Positions 1-8,901 of a stretch of DNA of 64,000 nucleotides are shown piece after piece. The notes beneath the pieces were generated by a model that saw nothing but the letters and a program-made list of their open reading frames with translations, ran no database searches and was not told the DNA's origin. The stretch is from NCBI RefSeq assembly GCF_001661345.1, contig NW_017962914.1:1328439-1392438 (forward strand), given 5' to 3'. The DNA comes from Ascoidea rubescens DSM 1968. Taxonomy: Eukaryota > Ascomycota > Saccharomycetes > Ascoideales > Ascoideaceae. A program made the position numbers and the translations under genes. Position 1 is the first letter of the stretch, and every line of letters begins with the position of its first letter.

Positions 1-1184
1 GTGTCACTTTCGCTTTCAAATTGATTATCAATGATATTATTTAAATTATTATTACCATTTATTGAATTTTTATTCATTTTTTCACTATTAAATTCATTAC
101 CTTCACTCATTATTATATCTTTCCTATTTTCATCATCATCAACCAATTCGTTCATTTTTATGTCTTTATCCTTGTCTTGGTTTTGATTTTGGAGTTGAGG
201 TTGAGGTTGAGGTTGAGGTTGATTTTGGTTTTGAGGTTGAGACAAATTTGACATAAATTTATCCAAGGGGTCGTCCTCTTCTTCCTTTTCAATATGTTTG
301 TTATCATATTTTCCGTTCTGTTTATCACCTTGTTTGTTTTTATTTGCAACTTTTCCATTGCCTAGATTATCATTCAATTGATTAGTTTTGATACTATTAT
401 ATTTTTTGATATTATTTTTAGTAGAAAAACTTTGATTTTTAAACTTACGATTCTTAGTTGAATTTTTTTCATCAATATTAAAAATTGAGTTAATTTTATT
501 ATTAGTGTTAATATTGGGTTTAATAATTTTAGTAATTTTAGTAATTTTAGTAATTTTAGTAGAATTAGAGTCATTATCAATGTCAAATGCTGATAATTTT
601 TTAATTAAAGGCTTTTTTACTAAAATTGTTTTTTTAATTATCTTAGTTGGTTTTTTTAAAATCGTTTTTTTCATACTGTTATTATCATTATTAGCCGACT
701 TTATCTGATCTAAATGAGGTCTTTTTATTAAATGATTATTCAGCATTTCATGAATGTGTTTGTCGATTTTTTTAGTCCCACTTGTTTTACCAATTTTCGC
801 AATTTTTTTCCCATCAGTATTTTCATTAATTACATGGTGTGTGTCTTCAATTTGGATCTTAGTATCAGACAAGTTATCAACAGTTTTAGTAACATTAATA
901 TTCTTAAGATTTGGATCATTTGTTCGGACTGTTTTCTTTTGCTGTTCTTGTTCTTTCTTCTTCTTCAACCAGAGCTTCGCTCTTTCTGCCCTAGCTTTTT
1001 TCTTTTCTTCACCACTCAAAGACTTGGACTTACCATTCTTTGGCAACACATTGCTCTTACTGCCGAGTTTACTGATCCTGCTGATCTTGTTTGGATTGTT
1101 GGTTTTATTACTTTTGTTAGTTAACTTAACAATTTTCTGGGAATCATTGTTAATTGAATTCGGGGTTGGAGGTGATATATTCAT
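1..1184 (-). CDS. PRP5: PRP5-like DEAD-box RNA helicase, N-terminal part (runs off window)
   Basis: An open frame of 394 codons runs from an ATG at 1184 to the window edge with no stop, so only the N-terminal extension is here and the helicase core lies outside. It is lysine- and asparagine-rich, with a basic segment near residues 38-58 (KKKARAERAKLWLKKKKEQ) and an acidic motif EEEDDPLDKFM about 300 residues in. A DPLDxFM/YM motif just ahead of the helicase core is a hallmark of the Prp5/DDX46 family, which proofreads U2 snRNP-branchpoint pairing in pre-spliceosome assembly. A Gln/Pro/Asn run follows that motif (plus strand 170-240). The identification rests on this motif and the general layout, because no helicase motif is visible. 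Divergent neighbour: the formate-THF ligase gene. Confidence 0.62.
   Translation of the reverse strand, partial: MNISPPTPNSINNDSQKIVKLTNKSNKTNNPNKISRISKLGSKSNVLPKNGKSKSLSGEEKKKARAERAKLWLKKKKEQEQQKKTVRTNDPNLKNINVTKTVDNLSDTKIQIEDTHHVINENTDGKKIAKIGKTSGTKKIDKHIHEMLNNHLIKRPHLDQIKSANNDNNSMKKTILKKPTKIIKKTILVKKPLIKKLSAFDIDNDSNSTKITKITKITKIIKPNINTNNKINSIFNIDEKNSTKNRKFKNQSFSTKNNIKKYNSIKTNQLNDNLGNGKVANKNKQGDKQNGKYDNKHIEKEEEDDPLDKFMSNLSQPQNQNQPQPQPQPQLQNQNQDKDKDIKMNELVDDDENRKDIIMSEGNEFNSEKMNKNSINGNNNLNNIIDNQFESESD
170..240. repeat. In-frame GGTTGA-type repeat coding Gln/Pro/Asn
   Basis: Short tandem GAGGTT/GATTTT units on the plus strand are read on the minus strand as alternating Gln with Pro, Leu or Asn inside the PRP5-like N-terminus. 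This is low-complexity coding sequence and is probably length-variable between strains. Confidence 0.7.
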
Positions 1185-1704
1185 CTGCAAAAAAACACTT
1201 AACTTCGCAAAGAGACACTCCCTATATATTCAAACACAATTCTAGCTTTGACTCCACTTGCAACTGCAATCAAACCCATGTATTTCTTTGGAAACCTCCT
1301 CATCTATCGATAAGGATCGAACTGATCAAATTTGACAAGCATAAAGCCCTATGTCTAGGGCTTTGAAACGAGTAACAAAAAGAAAAAAAAATCCAACAGT
1401 GTGGATTTGTCCCGAGTCAGCAGCTTCTGAATTTTTGTGCAGTGATGAGAATCGAAGAATCAGCTCCAATTTAAACTTGCGATCGATTATTGAAAATTTT
1501 CAAATCCTTTCAGCAGATGCATTTCGGATTGGTCTTGATGATGTTTGAGAGCAGTATATAAACCAATCTTTTTCGTTTTGTCTTTTCGCTTTTTTTTGTT
1601 TTTAGATTTCTTTTTTCTGCTTCTCCCAGATTTGTACAGTTTTGTATTTTCTTGCTAATACCTAAGCAGTCTGTGTTTAATACGCTCATCTTAAAGAATC
1701 AGCC
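1185..1704. promoter_or_regulatory. Divergent promoter between PRP5-like gene and formate-THF ligase
   Basis: A 520-bp head-to-head intergenic region. TATATAAA lies at 1555-1562, about 145 nt before the ligase ATG, and is followed by a T-rich leader. Two TGACTC motifs, the site used by Bas1 and Gcn4 in S. cerevisiae, lie at 1249-1254 (plus) and 1414-1419 (as GAGTCA). ADE genes including ADE3 are classical Bas1/Bas2 targets, so purine-responsive control is a reasonable inference. No other coding sequence, in particular no dehydrogenase/cyclohydrolase domain, is present here. Confidence 0.55.
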
Positions 1705-3642
1705 ATGTCTTCCTTTACCCCATTAAAGTTGAACTTACTAGATCCAGTTCCTTCTGATTATGAAATTTCCAGAGCTCAAAAGCCCAAATTGATCACAACT
1801 ATTGCTGAAGAATCTGGTATTTTGCCTAGTGAATTAGAGCCATATGGATCCACAAAGGCTAAAATTAAATTAAACATTTTGGATCGTCTTGCTCACAAGA
1901 AAAATGGTAAATATATCTTAGTGACCGGAATTACTCCAACTCCATTGGGTGAAGGTAAATCAACTACCACTGTTGGTTTGGCTCAAGCTTTAGGTGCTCA
2001 TTTAAACAAAACTGTATTTGCAAATGTTCGTCAACCTTCAATGGGTCCCACTTTTGGCATCAAAGGTGGTGCTGCCGGTGGTGGTTACTCTCAAGTTATC
2101 CCAATGGATGAGTTCAATATGCATCTTACTGGTGACATTCATGCTATTTCAATGGCCAATAATTTATTGGCTGCCGCAATTGACACAAGAATTTTCCATG
2201 AAAACACTCAAAAGGATCCTGCTTTATATAGAAGATTAGTTCCTGCTAAAAAGGGTAAGAGAACTTTTACCAAATCCATGTTAAGAAGATTGGGAAAATT
2301 AGGAATTAATAAAACCGAACCAAACGATTTAACTCCAGAAGAAGTCTCGAAGTTTGTTAGATTAGACATTGACCCTGATTCAATCACTTGGAGAAGAGTA
2401 GTCGATTGCAATGATAGATTTCTTAGAGGTATCACAATTGGTGAAGCTCCAACAGAAAGAGGTATGACAAGAAAAACTGGATTTGATATCTCTGTTGCTT
2501 CTGAGTGTATGGCCATTTTAGCTTTGGCTAACTCTCTTTCGGACTTGAGAGAAAGATTAGGTAGAATTGTGGTTGCTTCTTCAAAAGCTGGTGTTCCAAT
2601 TACTTGTGAGGATATTGGTGCTGCTGGTGCATTGACTGCCTTATTAGTTGATGCCATCAAACCAACCATTATGCAAACTTTAGAAGGTACTCCTGTTTTA
2701 ATTCACGCTGGTCCTTTTGCAAACATCTCAATTGGTGCCAATTCAGTTTTAGCAGATAAAATTGCCTTGAAATTAGCTGGTACTGATCCAAATTTATCTG
2801 ATGAAGAAACTAAATCAAATCAAGGTTATGTTATCACCGAAGCCGGTTTCGATTTCACAATGGGTGGTGAGAGATTTATCAACATTAAATGTAGATCTTC
2901 CGGTTTGGTTCCTGATGTAGTTGTTATTGTTGCAACTGTTAGAGCCTTAAAAGTTCATGGCGGCGGTCCTGAAGTTAAAGCTGGCGCCCCATTAGCTGCT
3001 GCATACACTCAAGAAAATATTGAATTATTAGAAAAAGGTTGTGCTAATTTAGCCAAACATATCTTTAATGCAAAAGAATATGGTTTACCTGTTGTTGTCG
3101 CCATTAACAAAATGACTTCTGATACTGACAAAGAACATGAAGTTATTCGTGAAGCCTCAATCAAAGCTGGCGCCATCGATGCTATTGTCTCAAACCATTG
3201 GCAAGAAGGTGGTAAAGGTGCTGTCGACTTAGCTCGTGGTATTATTGAAGCTTCTAATTTACCAAAAAATTTCAAATTTCTTTACCCAACTGAATCAACT
3301 ATCGATGAAAAAATTTCAACTATTGCTAAAGTTATGTATGGTGCCAAAGATGTTGAATTCTTACCAGAAGCTCAAAAGAAAATCGATCTTTACACTAAAC
3401 AAGGTTTTGGTAATTTACCAATTTGTATTGCTAAGACTCAATATTCTTTGTCTCATGATGCTGCTTTAAAAGGTGTTCCAACTGGTTTTACTTTCCCAAT
3501 TAGAGATGTTAGAGCGAGTATTGGTGCTGGTTACCTTTATGCCTTGGCTGCTGAGATTCAAACAATTCCTGGTCTACCAACTCATTGTGGTTTCATGAAC
3601 GTTGAAGTCAATGACGATGGTGAAATTGAAGGTTTATTTTAA
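1705..3642 (+). CDS. Formate-tetrahydrofolate ligase (10-formyl-THF synthetase), stand-alone
   Basis: The 645-aa protein aligns end to end with the C-terminal synthetase half of yeast C1-THF synthase (Ade3/Mis1). Recognisable blocks are the start [16 protein letters not shown], the P-loop [13 protein letters not shown] (about residues 76-88), the substrate-site region [18 protein letters not shown], and the C-terminal [20 protein letters not shown]. It catalyses ATP-dependent ligation of formate to THF for purine and formyl-methionine synthesis. The usual fungal enzyme is about 940 aa with an N-terminal dehydrogenase/cyclohydrolase domain. That domain is absent, and a TATA box sits directly upstream of this ATG, so the gene looks truly monofunctional. 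There is no evident mitochondrial presequence, so the enzyme is probably cytosolic. ADE3-like; no symbol is given because ADE3 implies the trifunctional enzyme. Confidence 0.95.
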   Translation: MSSFTPLKLNLLDPVPSDYEISRAQKPKLITTIAEESGILPSELEPYGSTKAKIKLNILDRLAHKKNGKYILVTGITPTPLGEGKSTTTVGLAQALGAHLNKTVFANVRQPSMGPTFGIKGGAAGGGYSQVIPMDEFNMHLTGDIHAISMANNLLAAAIDTRIFHENTQKDPALYRRLVPAKKGKRTFTKSMLRRLGKLGINKTEPNDLTPEEVSKFVRLDIDPDSITWRRVVDCNDRFLRGITIGEAPTERGMTRKTGFDISVASECMAILALANSLSDLRERLGRIVVASSKAGVPITCEDIGAAGALTALLVDAIKPTIMQTLEGTPVLIHAGPFANISIGANSVLADKIALKLAGTDPNLSDEETKSNQGYVITEAGFDFTMGGERFINIKCRSSGLVPDVVVIVATVRALKVHGGGPEVKAGAPLAAAYTQENIELLEKGCANLAKHIFNAKEYGLPVVVAINKMTSDTDKEHEVIREASIKAGAIDAIVSNHWQEGGKGAVDLARGIIEASNLPKNFKFLYPTESTIDEKISTIAKVMYGAKDVEFLPEAQKKIDLYTKQGFGNLPICIAKTQYSLSHDAALKGVPTGFTFPIRDVRASIGAGYLYALAAEIQTIPGLPTHCGFMNVEVNDDGEIEGLF

Positions 3643-4050
3643 ATATTCAATATTTAATATTTTTTTTTCACATACTTTAGAATTGTTTAATTTGATTATC
3701 TTGAATTCAACACAACAGATATCAATATTATAAATTTTTTTTAACTGTCAACTTTTTTTATAATTTTTTTTTTCTTCTTTAATTGTGATGTGCTTATGAT
3801 TACATTTATATATATACTTTTTTTTTGGTTTTTAGTTTCATTTTTCTTTTCTTTAAATTTACATTCAACATGGTTAGTTTTAAAAATAAATTATTAGTAT
3901 ATCAGTAAGAAAACAAAAAGAAAATTATCTTTTATTTATTTTCTATATTAATTTTCTATACTTTTTATCTATAATAGTTGTCTTTGATTTGAATAGTTTG
4001 TAAAAAATTAAATGGAGATGTAAATTTAAAATAAAAAAATATATTGATAA
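3643..4050. other. Convergent 3' region
   Basis: A 408-bp AT-rich spacer between the tail ends of the formate-THF ligase and ATM1. It has long T runs and TATATA-like stretches of the kind used as yeast 3'-end processing signals. No gene is seen. Confidence 0.5.
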
Positions 4051-6282
4051 TCACAATCTATCCTTTATCCTTTCTTTCCATTGATTTAATCTTGTTTCGT
4101 CATCTTTTAAAGACTGTTCTTCCATATCTAGATTTTCTTGAATATTCCATAATTCTGAATATAAACTTTTCTTATTATTTAGCAAATCTTTATGCTTACC
4201 TCTTTCAATTACTTGACCTTTCTCCAAAACTATAATTTTATCACTATCCGATATTGTTTTCAACTTATGGGCAATGGCAATTTGGGTATTGTTTTTCTCT
4301 CTATATATATTTCTTATGACTCTCAAAATACTTTGTTCATTTTGAGTATCAAGAGAAGACGTAGCCTCATCGAAACAAATAATCGGAGCCTTTTTCAATA
4401 ATAACCTAGCAATCGAGATTCTTTGTTTTTCACCAGCAGAGAGCATTAAACCTCTTTCACCTACAACAGTATTTAAGCCATCAGGCAACTCATATATTAA
4501 TCTATCAAGTTTAACATCCATTATAGCTTTACTCACGTCTTGATAAGAAGCTGTGAAATCACCATAGTGAATATTTTGATAAATTGTATCATTGAATAGA
4601 AGAGTATCTTGAGGAACAACGCCAATTGCTCTTCTTAGAGATTCTAATGATACATCTTTAATATCTTGACCGTCAATTAGGATTCTACCAGAATCCACAT
4701 CATAAAATCTGAAGATTAATTTAACAATTGTTGACTTACCAGAACCTGAGGGACCAACTAAGGCAACTTTTTTACCGGGAGGAATAGTGAAGTTTGCATT
4801 TTTAAGTATTGGGATTCCTGGAGTGTAACTGAAAGATACATTTTCGAATTTAATCTCGCCACCTTTATATTGAAACATTTTAGCATCTGGTTTATCTTTG
4901 ATTTCGACGGGGACTTTTAAGAATTTGTATAAGGTGTCCATATCTAAAAGAGACTGTTTCAAGTCTCTATAAACAGTGCCAAAGAACACCAAAGGCCCTG
5001 ATAGTTGAAATGCTAATTGATTGATTAGGACTAAATCACCAACAGTTAGTGAACCATTAGCTATTCCATTGCATGCTACATACATCATTGTTGTGACAGC
5101 GGTTGTGAAGATCAAACTCTGGCCTGAGTTCATGAAAGCTAGCGAAGTTTGTACATCGATCATTGATTCATTGTATTTTTTAAAGGCAGCGTTGTATTTC
5201 AAACATTGATAAGATTCGTTATTAAAGTATTTGACAGCGTCGTAATTTAGTAGAGAATCAGTTGCTATACTTGCGACAGTTTGGTCAGCTTTGTTCATTT
5301 GAGTTCTAAAGCGAGCTCTCCAGATAGTTGTCTTGATTGTGAAATAAGCATAAAATAGGATTGTTAAAAAGGTAACACCACCAAAAACAGAGCCATAGTT
5401 GTAGGTGATAATTGAGCAAACCATTGCAATTTCAAAACTTGTTGGTAAGATGTGAAAGACCATTGCAGTTAGGATGTATGCTATTCCTTTAATTCCTCTG
5501 TCAATAGCTTTGATCAAGCCGCCAGTTTGTCTGAACAATTGGAAGCTTAAATCTAGGTTTAGGAGATGTCTAAAAGTATCAGTTGCTACTCTTTTGATGG
5601 CATTTTGGGCTACTCTTGCAAAGACAGCATTTCTTAGTTCAGATAGTAGAACAGAGCCGAATTTTGCAGCCCCATAAGCAAAGATAGCAGAACCTATAAC
5701 AGTTGAAACCGGGGAGACTTGGGAGATCCAGTCTATATTCATTGAATCAATTATTGATTTTAAATAGAAGGGGACCTGGACGTTTAATACTTTTGAGGAA
5801 ATTAGTAGTGCGAAGGCAAAGGTGATTTTAAATTTTGATAGGTAATCCTTTTTTGGCCATAGTTTGGTTAATAATTGGAATATTATTTTCCATTGTGAGA
5901 TTTTGATTTTGTCGATTACAGGTTCCTTTGAGGAGATTGTTTTGTTGTTATCGGAAGAAGTGTCTGTTATTATAAGGGGGTTGAGGTTATTTGGAGGTGT
6001 TGATACACGAGAAGGATCTGGAGATTTAGGAGTTGAGGAAGTGTGGATATTTGATGTTAGGTAAAGGGGATTAAATTGGTGAGAGGGAAGGTTATTGGAT
6101 GTGTATTGATTAGTTATCGAAGATGAGTGAAGAGATGAAGGAGGATATGTAAACGAATATTGGCAACGGATGGAATACGAATAGGAATGAGAATAGTTTT
6201 TTGATATTAGTAGATTGGAAGATGAAGGTGAAAAATTGGAGGGTTTCAAAGGAAATAATAGAGGTTTCTTCAGAGTTAACAT
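4051..6282 (-). CDS. ATM1: Mitochondrial inner-membrane ABC exporter Atm1 (half transporter)
   Basis: Atm1 exports a glutathione-linked sulfur/Fe-S precursor from the mitochondrial matrix for cytosolic Fe-S assembly and iron sensing. From the ATG at 6282 the protein is 743 aa (S. cerevisiae 690). The first ~100 residues are Ser/basic-rich with few acids, a plausible matrix presequence (MLTLKKPLLFPLK). A six-helix ABC membrane domain spans roughly 150-450. The ATPase follows, with Walker A GPSGSGKST near 508, signature LSAGEKQR near 614 and Walker B IICFDEATSSLD near 632. The frame is open a further 36 codons upstream but that part starts with TTG, so 6282 was chosen. With MRS4 further along, the window carries two mitochondrial iron genes, though they are not adjacent. 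Confidence 0.95.
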   Translation of the reverse strand: MLTLKKPLLFPLKPSNFSPSSSNLLISKNYSHSYSYSIRCQYSFTYPPSSLHSSSITNQYTSNNLPSHQFNPLYLTSNIHTSSTPKSPDPSRVSTPPNNLNPLIITDTSSDNNKTISSKEPVIDKIKISQWKIIFQLLTKLWPKKDYLSKFKITFAFALLISSKVLNVQVPFYLKSIIDSMNIDWISQVSPVSTVIGSAIFAYGAAKFGSVLLSELRNAVFARVAQNAIKRVATDTFRHLLNLDLSFQLFRQTGGLIKAIDRGIKGIAYILTAMVFHILPTSFEIAMVCSIITYNYGSVFGGVTFLTILFYAYFTIKTTIWRARFRTQMNKADQTVASIATDSLLNYDAVKYFNNESYQCLKYNAAFKKYNESMIDVQTSLAFMNSGQSLIFTTAVTTMMYVACNGIANGSLTVGDLVLINQLAFQLSGPLVFFGTVYRDLKQSLLDMDTLYKFLKVPVEIKDKPDAKMFQYKGGEIKFENVSFSYTPGIPILKNANFTIPPGKKVALVGPSGSGKSTIVKLIFRFYDVDSGRILIDGQDIKDVSLESLRRAIGVVPQDTLLFNDTIYQNIHYGDFTASYQDVSKAIMDVKLDRLIYELPDGLNTVVGERGLMLSAGEKQRISIARLLLKKAPIICFDEATSSLDTQNEQSILRVIRNIYREKNNTQIAIAHKLKTISDSDKIIVLEKGQVIERGKHKDLLNNKKSLYSELWNIQENLDMEEQSLKDDETRLNQWKERIKDRL

Positions 6283-6763
6283 CGTTAGAGAGAGAAAAAA
6301 AAATAGTATAGGGAGAGTAGAAGAGTAAGGAATAGTAAGAATATGAACAAGGAAAATAAAGAAAATAGTAAGGTATTGGTGGTTGGGCAATTTTATGTCA
6401 CATTGGACAAGCAGAGAATTGTGAGAAAGTCATAGAAGGAGAGAGTGCAACTGGAGAAGAAGAAGAAGTAGCAGCAGCAGTAGCAGTAGATGTGGGAAGG
6501 AAGGAAGAAGGTTGAGAGTAGATGAGAGGTAGAGAGGTAGAGAAAGAGAGTTTAATTAATTGCACCCAGCAGCAGATCGAATTAGAAGAACAGTCATTAG
6601 CTGGAAAGAGTTTCGCTTGAACAGCAGGAGAGATCCGAAGAAGAGCCTGGAGAAGAGGACAGGGAGGACGAGTGAGCGAGTGAAATGAGCTACAGAGTTT
6701 ATTGAAGTAGTATAGTACAGAGGGAAAGAAAGAGGAAGCAGAAGAGAATATATAGAGGAAAGG
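6283..6763. promoter_or_regulatory. ATM1 upstream region / NGL1 3' flank
   Basis: About 480 bp, strongly purine-rich on the plus strand (pyrimidine-rich on the ATM1 coding strand), with GAAGAAG and AGCAGCAG runs near 6450-6490. This is typical yeast promoter/leader composition. No clear TATA box and no further gene are seen. Confidence 0.4.
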
Positions 6764-8434
6764 CTAGGGATGTGTGTTGAAGAGAGAGGATCGTTTGTGG
6801 AAGTCGCCTAGGTGGAACTGGCAGAGCAAAGGAAGGTGGTCGCTGGGAAAGTGTTTGTTGGGAATGGCGTTGTTTTGAAAGCAGTAATTGGGAGAGATAG
6901 GGCCGAGAAGATGGGATAGCTTCAAGTGAAAGCAGTTGTTGGAAGCATGGAGGTCGTTGGAGGAGTAGAAGATGTAGTCGAAGACGCCCTTGAGCTTGTT
7001 GGTGAAGCTTGTGTAGGGAAAGGAGTGTGAAAAGTACAATTCGTTGTAAGCTGAGGAAAAGTTGAAGGGGTTCTGGAGAATATGGGCATATGGATCAGAA
7101 GAGAGGTTGTTGAAGGGGTTGTAGTCGTTGAAGTTGTAATTGAGATTGAAGCCTTGTTTGTTGTTGTTGTTTATTCTTGAGTTTTTGTCAAGAGAGGAGT
7201 CTATTGCATCGAAAGAGTGATGTTGGTGTTGGTGTTGGTGTTGGTGTTGGTGTTGGTGTTGGTAATACGAATTGGCATTGGGGCCCTTTTGGTTGAAAAT
7301 ATTGAACAAGTTTAATGAGCCATAGGATAAGAATTTGTAGATCAAAGAGTTTGGCTGAGAGTTGAAATCGCCCATAAAGAGAATTGGGATTTGGTGAAGA
7401 GATTTATAAGCGTTGATTGTTTCCTCATTTTGATTATCATTTTGATTATTATATTGATTATCATTTTGATTGAGTGTTGAAATGAAGTTGTTATTTGGAG
7501 ATACTGTATTAAAGTTGTATAACTCTTTGAAAATGTGGTTGTTAAACTGGGATAAGTTGAGAGATGTTTTGTTCAATAGAAAGGACGAGTAGTCTTTAAG
7601 AATTGATACCAAGGATAGCAATTGGAATAGTTTTGTGTCGTTGAATTTGGGGTTCCAGTAAAGATGAGTGTTTAGAACTATTAGTAGATGGTTTGTTTTG
7701 ATGTTTTTTAGGAGCAAAACGATGGCAATTTGATTTCTGTTGGTTACTCTGTGGTTGAATAGAGAGTGGTTTGATTTGTTTTTGAGAAATGGAATGAATT
7801 GGTCGCTTTTGTTGAAGAAATTTTGGAAGTTTAATGGCAAAACATTGAGCACTTTGAACTTGTCTGAGTTTATGAAAATGGATAGCCCATCCATTTCGTT
7901 TTTGGTTATATCGATGTTGGAATTGTTGTTCAAGAAGTGCTTCATTAGATAGATGGAGTCGTAGTTTCTCTTTAAAAACTGGTCCTTCCAGTAGTTTTGG
8001 TAGACCGAGCATTCCATTTCCTGGAAACACATAATATCGGCTATGAGCCTATCACCATCACTAGCAGCATCAGCAGCAGAAACACCACCAGCGCCAGCAC
8101 AAGCGCCAGCACCATCAGCCCCAAGAATGATCTGGTTGATCAAGCCAAACCGGTAGCGCCAGTCGAGATGCTGCTTCTTGACATAGCCGAAGGTCGAGGG
8201 ATGGACGTAGTGGCGGAAGAGGAGGTTGTACGACAAGACGTTGAAGGTGTCGGCAGCGTCAGCACAGGAAGTAGCCGTCGCGCCACCGAGTGAAGGCACC
8301 CACGCCCGGTGCTGGAAAAGCGCGTTGCGGGGTCGGAGCATTGTGCCCCAGAGTGCCTTCCATCTGGAGAAGCACAGGAGCCACAAAACCCTCGCGCACC
8401 ACGCCCACTCCTCGCACCACGTGTGCATCTGCAT
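6764..8434 (-). CDS. NGL1: Ngl1-type endonuclease/exonuclease/phosphatase-family nuclease
   Basis: The protein matches yeast Ngl1, a CCR4-related Mg-dependent nuclease associated with mitochondria. Motifs in order: VLSYNLLF (strand 1), ADIMCFQEME (catalytic Glu), MDGLSIF, VLNTHLYW (catalytic His region), ILFMGDFNSQ (Asp/Asn pair), LKGVFDYIFY and PSDHLPLL (C-terminal Ser-Asp-His). The ATG at 8434 gives 556 aa. An internal ATG at 8341 starts MLRPRNALFQHRAW, a better mitochondrial presequence, and a CACGTG box at 8418-8423 lies between the two ATGs, so the shorter start may be the real one. Odd features are an Ala/Gly-rich insertion ahead of the QEME strand and a Gln-His repeat in the second half. 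It is divergently paired with pyruvate kinase. Confidence 0.85.
   Translation of the reverse strand: MQMHTWCEEWAWCARVLWLLCFSRWKALWGTMLRPRNALFQHRAWVPSLGGATATSCADAADTFNVLSYNLLFRHYVHPSTFGYVKKQHLDWRYRFGLINQIILGADGAGACAGAGGVSAADAASDGDRLIADIMCFQEMECSVYQNYWKDQFLKRNYDSIYLMKHFLNNNSNIDITKNEMDGLSIFINSDKFKVLNVLPLNFQNFFNKSDQFIPFLKNKSNHSLFNHRVTNRNQIAIVLLLKNIKTNHLLIVLNTHLYWNPKFNDTKLFQLLSLVSILKDYSSFLLNKTSLNLSQFNNHIFKELYNFNTVSPNNNFISTLNQNDNQYNNQNDNQNEETINAYKSLHQIPILFMGDFNSQPNSLIYKFLSYGSLNLFNIFNQKGPNANSYYQHQHQHQHQHQHQHHSFDAIDSSLDKNSRINNNNKQGFNLNYNFNDYNPFNNLSSDPYAHILQNPFNFSSAYNELYFSHSFPYTSFTNKLKGVFDYIFYSSNDLHASNNCFHLKLSHLLGPISPNYCFQNNAIPNKHFPSDHLPLLCQFHLGDFHKRSSLFNTHP
7221..7263. repeat. (TGTTGG)7 microsatellite coding Gln-His
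   Basis: Seven perfect TGTTGG units are read on the minus strand as (Gln-His)n inside NGL1. This is an expandable in-frame hexanucleotide in a loop between conserved nuclease motifs. Confidence 0.85.
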
Positions 8435-8901
8435 CCTCCCGTTTCCACGGGCCGGACGTGTGCGGATCAGGCCACGCGCGCACCTGCTGACGCTGCAATT
8501 GCAGTTCGGCAGGGGCCTCAGATGGTGCCCCTGCTGCCGCTGGCTCCATTTGTCTATATAAGACCCCCAGGAAGAAGGTACCTCTGGGGCCTTTTCAGCT
8601 CACCATCCTCGCTCTCCAGCATTGCTCTGTTTCCTGTGCTGACTCTTCTGACTGCTCCTGCTGCCTTTGCTGTTTTTCCACGTCCTGGTTGCTGTTCCTG
8701 ACTCCTGCGTTTTCTGTACTAGCTTGTTCTTTGGCTGTAAAACTTTCTCTTATCTCTCCTTCTATATATACCCTTGTTTCCCTTCTCTCTTACTTGCTTC
8801 TCTGCTGTTTCTCTGCTGTTTCTCACCTTGCCAGCTCAATTGCCTCTTAAGTCCTCCGCTACTTGCTTCCTCCACCCCCTCTGCTTCCTCTGCCGCCCAC
8901 A
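8435..8901. promoter_or_regulatory. Divergent promoter NGL1 / pyruvate kinase
   Basis: The upstream half is GC-rich relative to the rest of the window. TATATAAG lies at 8555-8562, on the strand and side of pyruvate kinase. It is followed by an unusually long (about 340 nt) pyrimidine-rich stretch up to the ATG, the CT-rich leader typical of very highly expressed yeast glycolytic genes. I saw no GTATGT/TACTAAC pair that would suggest a leader intron. Confidence 0.6.

Noticed and set aside
1351-1548. 65-codon frame between PRP5-like and the formate-THF ligase
   Set aside because: It lies in the divergent promoter, overlaps the TGACTC site and shows no similarity to a dehydrogenase/cyclohydrolase domain.
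8226-8701. Several overlapping frames of about 66-130 codons on both strands in the GC-rich NGL1/pyruvate-kinase region
   Set aside because: They overlap NGL1 or the pyruvate-kinase leader, have no recognisable domain, and arise because GC-rich DNA has few stops.
8863-8901. Longer pyruvate kinase start ([13 protein letters not shown])
   Set aside because: Begins at TTG, is Pro-rich leader sequence and has no counterpart in pyruvate kinases; the ATG at 8902 fits the family N-terminus.
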